A DNA stretch of 64,000 nucleotides from Desulfobaccales bacterium. Its GTDB lineage: Bacteria > Desulfobacterota > Desulfobaccia > Desulfobaccales > 0-14-0-80-60-11. Made by a program: the position numbers and the translations under genes. Below are positions 62,147-64,000 of the stretch, in pieces (the stretch's first letter is position 1; each line of letters opens with the position of its first letter). The notes under the pieces are model-generated. The model saw nothing but the letters and a program-made list of their open reading frames with translations, ran no database searches and was not told the origin of the DNA. The DNA is taken from the NCBI GenBank assembly GCA_037481655.1, contig JBBFLF010000006.1, positions 62,001 to 126,000 of the forward strand, read 5' to 3'.

Positions 62147-63109
62147 ATGGGCCCCCTTCAGGCCCCCAGAATCTCCCTCTTATCAATGCAGCTCGGGGAA
62201 TATCGCTTCCACGCCGTCCTGGAGGAGGAGGCTTGGCTCCCGGCCTACAAAGGCTCCACTTTCCGGGGGGTCTTCGGGCTGGCCCTGAAGCAGGTGGTCT
62301 GTGCTCTCCGCCAGCAGGAATGCCCCACCTGCCTCCTCCGGGAGCAGTGCCTCTATCCCCGGATCTTCGAAACCCCGCAGGCCGCCGGGGCCCCTCCCCC
62401 CCACCCCTTCGTCATCGAGCCGCCCCTGGAGACCAAAACCCACTATCAGCCCGGGGAGGCCTTTGATTTCACCCTGCTGCTTTTCGGCTGGGCCAACGAC
62501 TGCCTCCCCTATTTCGTTTACGCTTTCCGGGAGATGGGGCGCTTAGGCATCGGCCGCCGGCTGGCGGGACGCCGGGGGCGCTTCCGGCTGGTGCAAGTGA
62601 CCTCGCCTGATGCCGGGTTGCTTTATCGGGAGGAGGATGGCACTCTGAGCACTCCGACGCCCCGTGCCCTGAAGCCCCCTCATCCCGGAGCCCCCGGGGG
62701 TCCGGAGCTGGAGCTCACCCTGACCCTCCTCACCCCCTTGCGCCTGAAGTTCCGCAATCACCTGCAGGCGGAGCTCCCCTTCCATGTGCTTCTGCGGGCG
62801 GTGCTGAGGCGTCTGGCCAGCCTCTGGCAGCACTTCGGGGGCGGCGAGCCGGACCTGGACTACCGGGGACTCATCCGCCGGGCGGAGGAGGTGGCGGTGG
62901 CCCGCCACAGGCTCCGCTGGTTCGACTGGCGCCGCTACTCCAACCGCCAGGAGGCGGAGATGTATCTGGGAGGGCTGACCGGCGAAGTCACCTACCGGGG
63001 CCGGCTGCAGGAGTTTCTCCCCCTCCTCACCCAGGCCGCGCCCCTGCACCTGGGCAAGAACACCACCTTCGGATTGGGAAAGATCGCCCTTTCCGGCCCT
63101 CCGCCGTAA
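62147..63109 (+). CDS. cas6: Cas6-family CRISPR RNA endoribonuclease
   Basis: The protein is 320 aa from ATG 62147; ATG 62186 is also possible, and neither has a good ribosome site. It is a RAMP protein with YKGSTFRGVFGLALK near the start, CPTCLLREQCLYPRIFE (a Cys pattern of the Cas6 PF10040 group) and a C-terminal glycine-rich loop LHLGKNTTFGLGKI. Cas6 cuts the repeat RNA of the pre-crRNA, leaving the eight-base 5' handle. It lies 104 bases after the array. Confidence 0.87.
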   Translation: MGPLQAPRISLLSMQLGEYRFHAVLEEEAWLPAYKGSTFRGVFGLALKQVVCALRQQECPTCLLREQCLYPRIFETPQAAGAPPPHPFVIEPPLETKTHYQPGEAFDFTLLLFGWANDCLPYFVYAFREMGRLGIGRRLAGRRGRFRLVQVTSPDAGLLYREEDGTLSTPTPRALKPPHPGAPGGPELELTLTLLTPLRLKFRNHLQAELPFHVLLRAVLRRLASLWQHFGGGEPDLDYRGLIRRAEEVAVARHRLRWFDWRRYSNRQEAEMYLGGLTGEVTYRGRLQEFLPLLTQAAPLHLGKNTTFGLGKIALSGPPP

Positions 63110-63129
63110 AAGGGCCAAGGAGAAAGGAG

Positions 63130-64000
63130 ATGCGCCACACCCTGATCTGCACCGTGGGCACCAGCCTCAAGGCCAATCTGGGGCGCGAGCGGCCGGAATG
63201 GCATGAGCTCTATGTTCAGGGGCGGCTCAAAGATCTGGCCCGGGCCCTTGCCTCCCTGCCGCCCCAGGACCGCCTCCTGGGGGCCGAAATCAACTCCATC
63301 GACAGCATCCTCAGCAAGGGCATTCTCACCCGGCCGGACAATCTCTATCTGCTGGTGTCGGACACCGAAGACGGCCGGGCCATCGGGGAGCTCCTGAAGC
63401 TTTATTACCTGGAGCCTGCCAACCCCCGGCGCTTTGAGCAGGCCCACTGGGAGGTGCTGGCGGGCCTCACCGATGCCTCCCACGAGCGCTTCCGGCGGGA
63501 GGGCCTGCGGCATCTGGTCACCGCGGTGGCCGACATCGCCCGCCAATGGGGCCCGGAGCAGGTGGTCATCAACGCCACCGGGGGCTACAAGGCCCAGATC
63601 TCCTTTGCCGGCCTCATCGGCCAGGCCCTGGACATCCCGGTCTGTTATCTCTTTGAGCGCTTCTCGGAAGTCATTACTCTGCCGCCCCAGCCCGTGTCCC
63701 TGGACCTGAGCTTCTGGCTGGCTCACGTGCACCGTTTCTATCTTTTGGCCGAGGACCAGGGGGAGCCCGAGGACTACGAGGCCCTGGACCCCCGCTTTGC
63801 CAGCCTGGTGGAGACGGTGGAGGTGGAGGGAGAGCAGCTGGCGGGGCTCACCGCCATGGGCCAGCTCTTTCATGAGACCTTCCGGCACCGCTTCGCCCGT
63901 CAGAAGGAGCTGCTCCTGCCGCCGCCTGCCGGTCTGAGGCCGGAAGATAAAAAAATCACCTACGAAAAGAACTTGGGCCCCCGGCCGCCGGGGATTGAGA
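63130..64000 (+). CDS. CARF-domain protein (APE2256/Csm6-like), cut by window end
   Basis: At least 290 codons from ATG 63130 with AAGGAG just upstream, open to the window end. The N-terminus MRHTLICTVGTSLKANLG and INATGGYKAQISFAGLIGQALDIPVCYLFERFSEVITLPP match the CARF domain of the APE2256 type that binds cyclic oligoadenylate. After about residue 195 comes a helical region and then DKKITYEKNLGPRPPG at the edge. The effector domain is outside: HEPN (Csm6), a RelE-type toxin or a ring-nuclease-only form are all possible. It is 20 bases after cas6. Confidence 0.82.
   Translation, partial: MRHTLICTVGTSLKANLGRERPEWHELYVQGRLKDLARALASLPPQDRLLGAEINSIDSILSKGILTRPDNLYLLVSDTEDGRAIGELLKLYYLEPANPRRFEQAHWEVLAGLTDASHERFRREGLRHLVTAVADIARQWGPEQVVINATGGYKAQISFAGLIGQALDIPVCYLFERFSEVITLPPQPVSLDLSFWLAHVHRFYLLAEDQGEPEDYEALDPRFASLVETVEVEGEQLAGLTAMGQLFHETFRHRFARQKELLLPPPAGLRPEDKKITYEKNLGPRPPGIE

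Overview
The window reads as a chromosome segment of a high-GC, strictly anaerobic, sulfur-metabolising bacterium. The closest overall match is Desulfobacterota (Desulfobacca-like or a related lineage). The evidence is a heterodisulfide-reductase (Hdr) flavin/iron-sulfur cluster, a TtrBCA-type molybdoenzyme, an IscS of the kind lacking the PLP lysine that is known from sulfide-rich anaerobes, an ACR3/ArsP arsenic island, and a type III-like CRISPR repeat resembling those of thermophiles. The taxon is inferred from gene content only.

Layout. 1-7373 (+): electron-transfer cluster with hdrC, a fused double HdrA, a DUF3795 protein, a six-cluster polyferredoxin and an HdrA-MvhD fusion. 7437-12119: a secreted phospholipase-like protein (-), then a (+) operon of a DUF4346/thymidylate-synthase-like protein, a GIY-YIG-like protein, a TraB-like protein and a hydrolase. 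12248-15732 (+): NtrC-type regulator, agmatinase and deoxyhypusine-synthase-like polyamine genes. 15812-22584: mixed housekeeping and transport (CDF, hydrolase, TauE, M32 peptidase, PrmA-like, L,D-transpeptidase, nitronate monooxygenase). 22728-29726 (-): TtrBCA-like oxidoreductase with FmdE and a MoeA-like protein. 30039-32013 (-): TusA-like, degenerate IscS, a 49-residue ORF and IscU. 32249-34434 (+): c-di-AMP riboswitch and Kup potassium transporter. 34621-45642 (-): TPR lipoprotein, an unusual pair of degenerate signalling proteins, UPF0280, a fadD-DUF2062-ksgA-EamA string, SlyD and a methyltransferase. 46093-52099 (+): FabF, sensor kinase, orphan ABC ATPase, glycosyltransferase and deacetylase-like protein. 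52384-60019: arsR-acr3-usp-thioredoxin-ccdA-arsP arsenic/thiol-redox island. 60516-64000: tRNA-Thr, a CRISPR array (14 repeats), cas6 and the start of a CARF-domain gene cut by the window edge.

Working together: Hdr proteins with polyferredoxins probably couple low- and high-potential electron pools. The Ttr-like enzyme would reduce a sulfur (or arsenic) oxyanion on the outer face of the membrane. The island at 52-60 kb combines arsenic efflux with a secreted or membrane-anchored thiol relay. In the CRISPR locus, Cas6 would mature the crRNA and a CARF protein would answer a cyclic-oligoadenylate signal; the effector complex itself is outside the window.

A family of GC-rich, multi-hairpin intergenic repeats (at least six copies) recurs across the window and sits mostly right after stop codons. 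The observations most worth following are the PLP-lysine-less IscS with its coupled small ORF, the double-degenerate kinase/regulator pair, the modular intergenic repeat family, the arsenic/redox island, and the truncated CARF gene.
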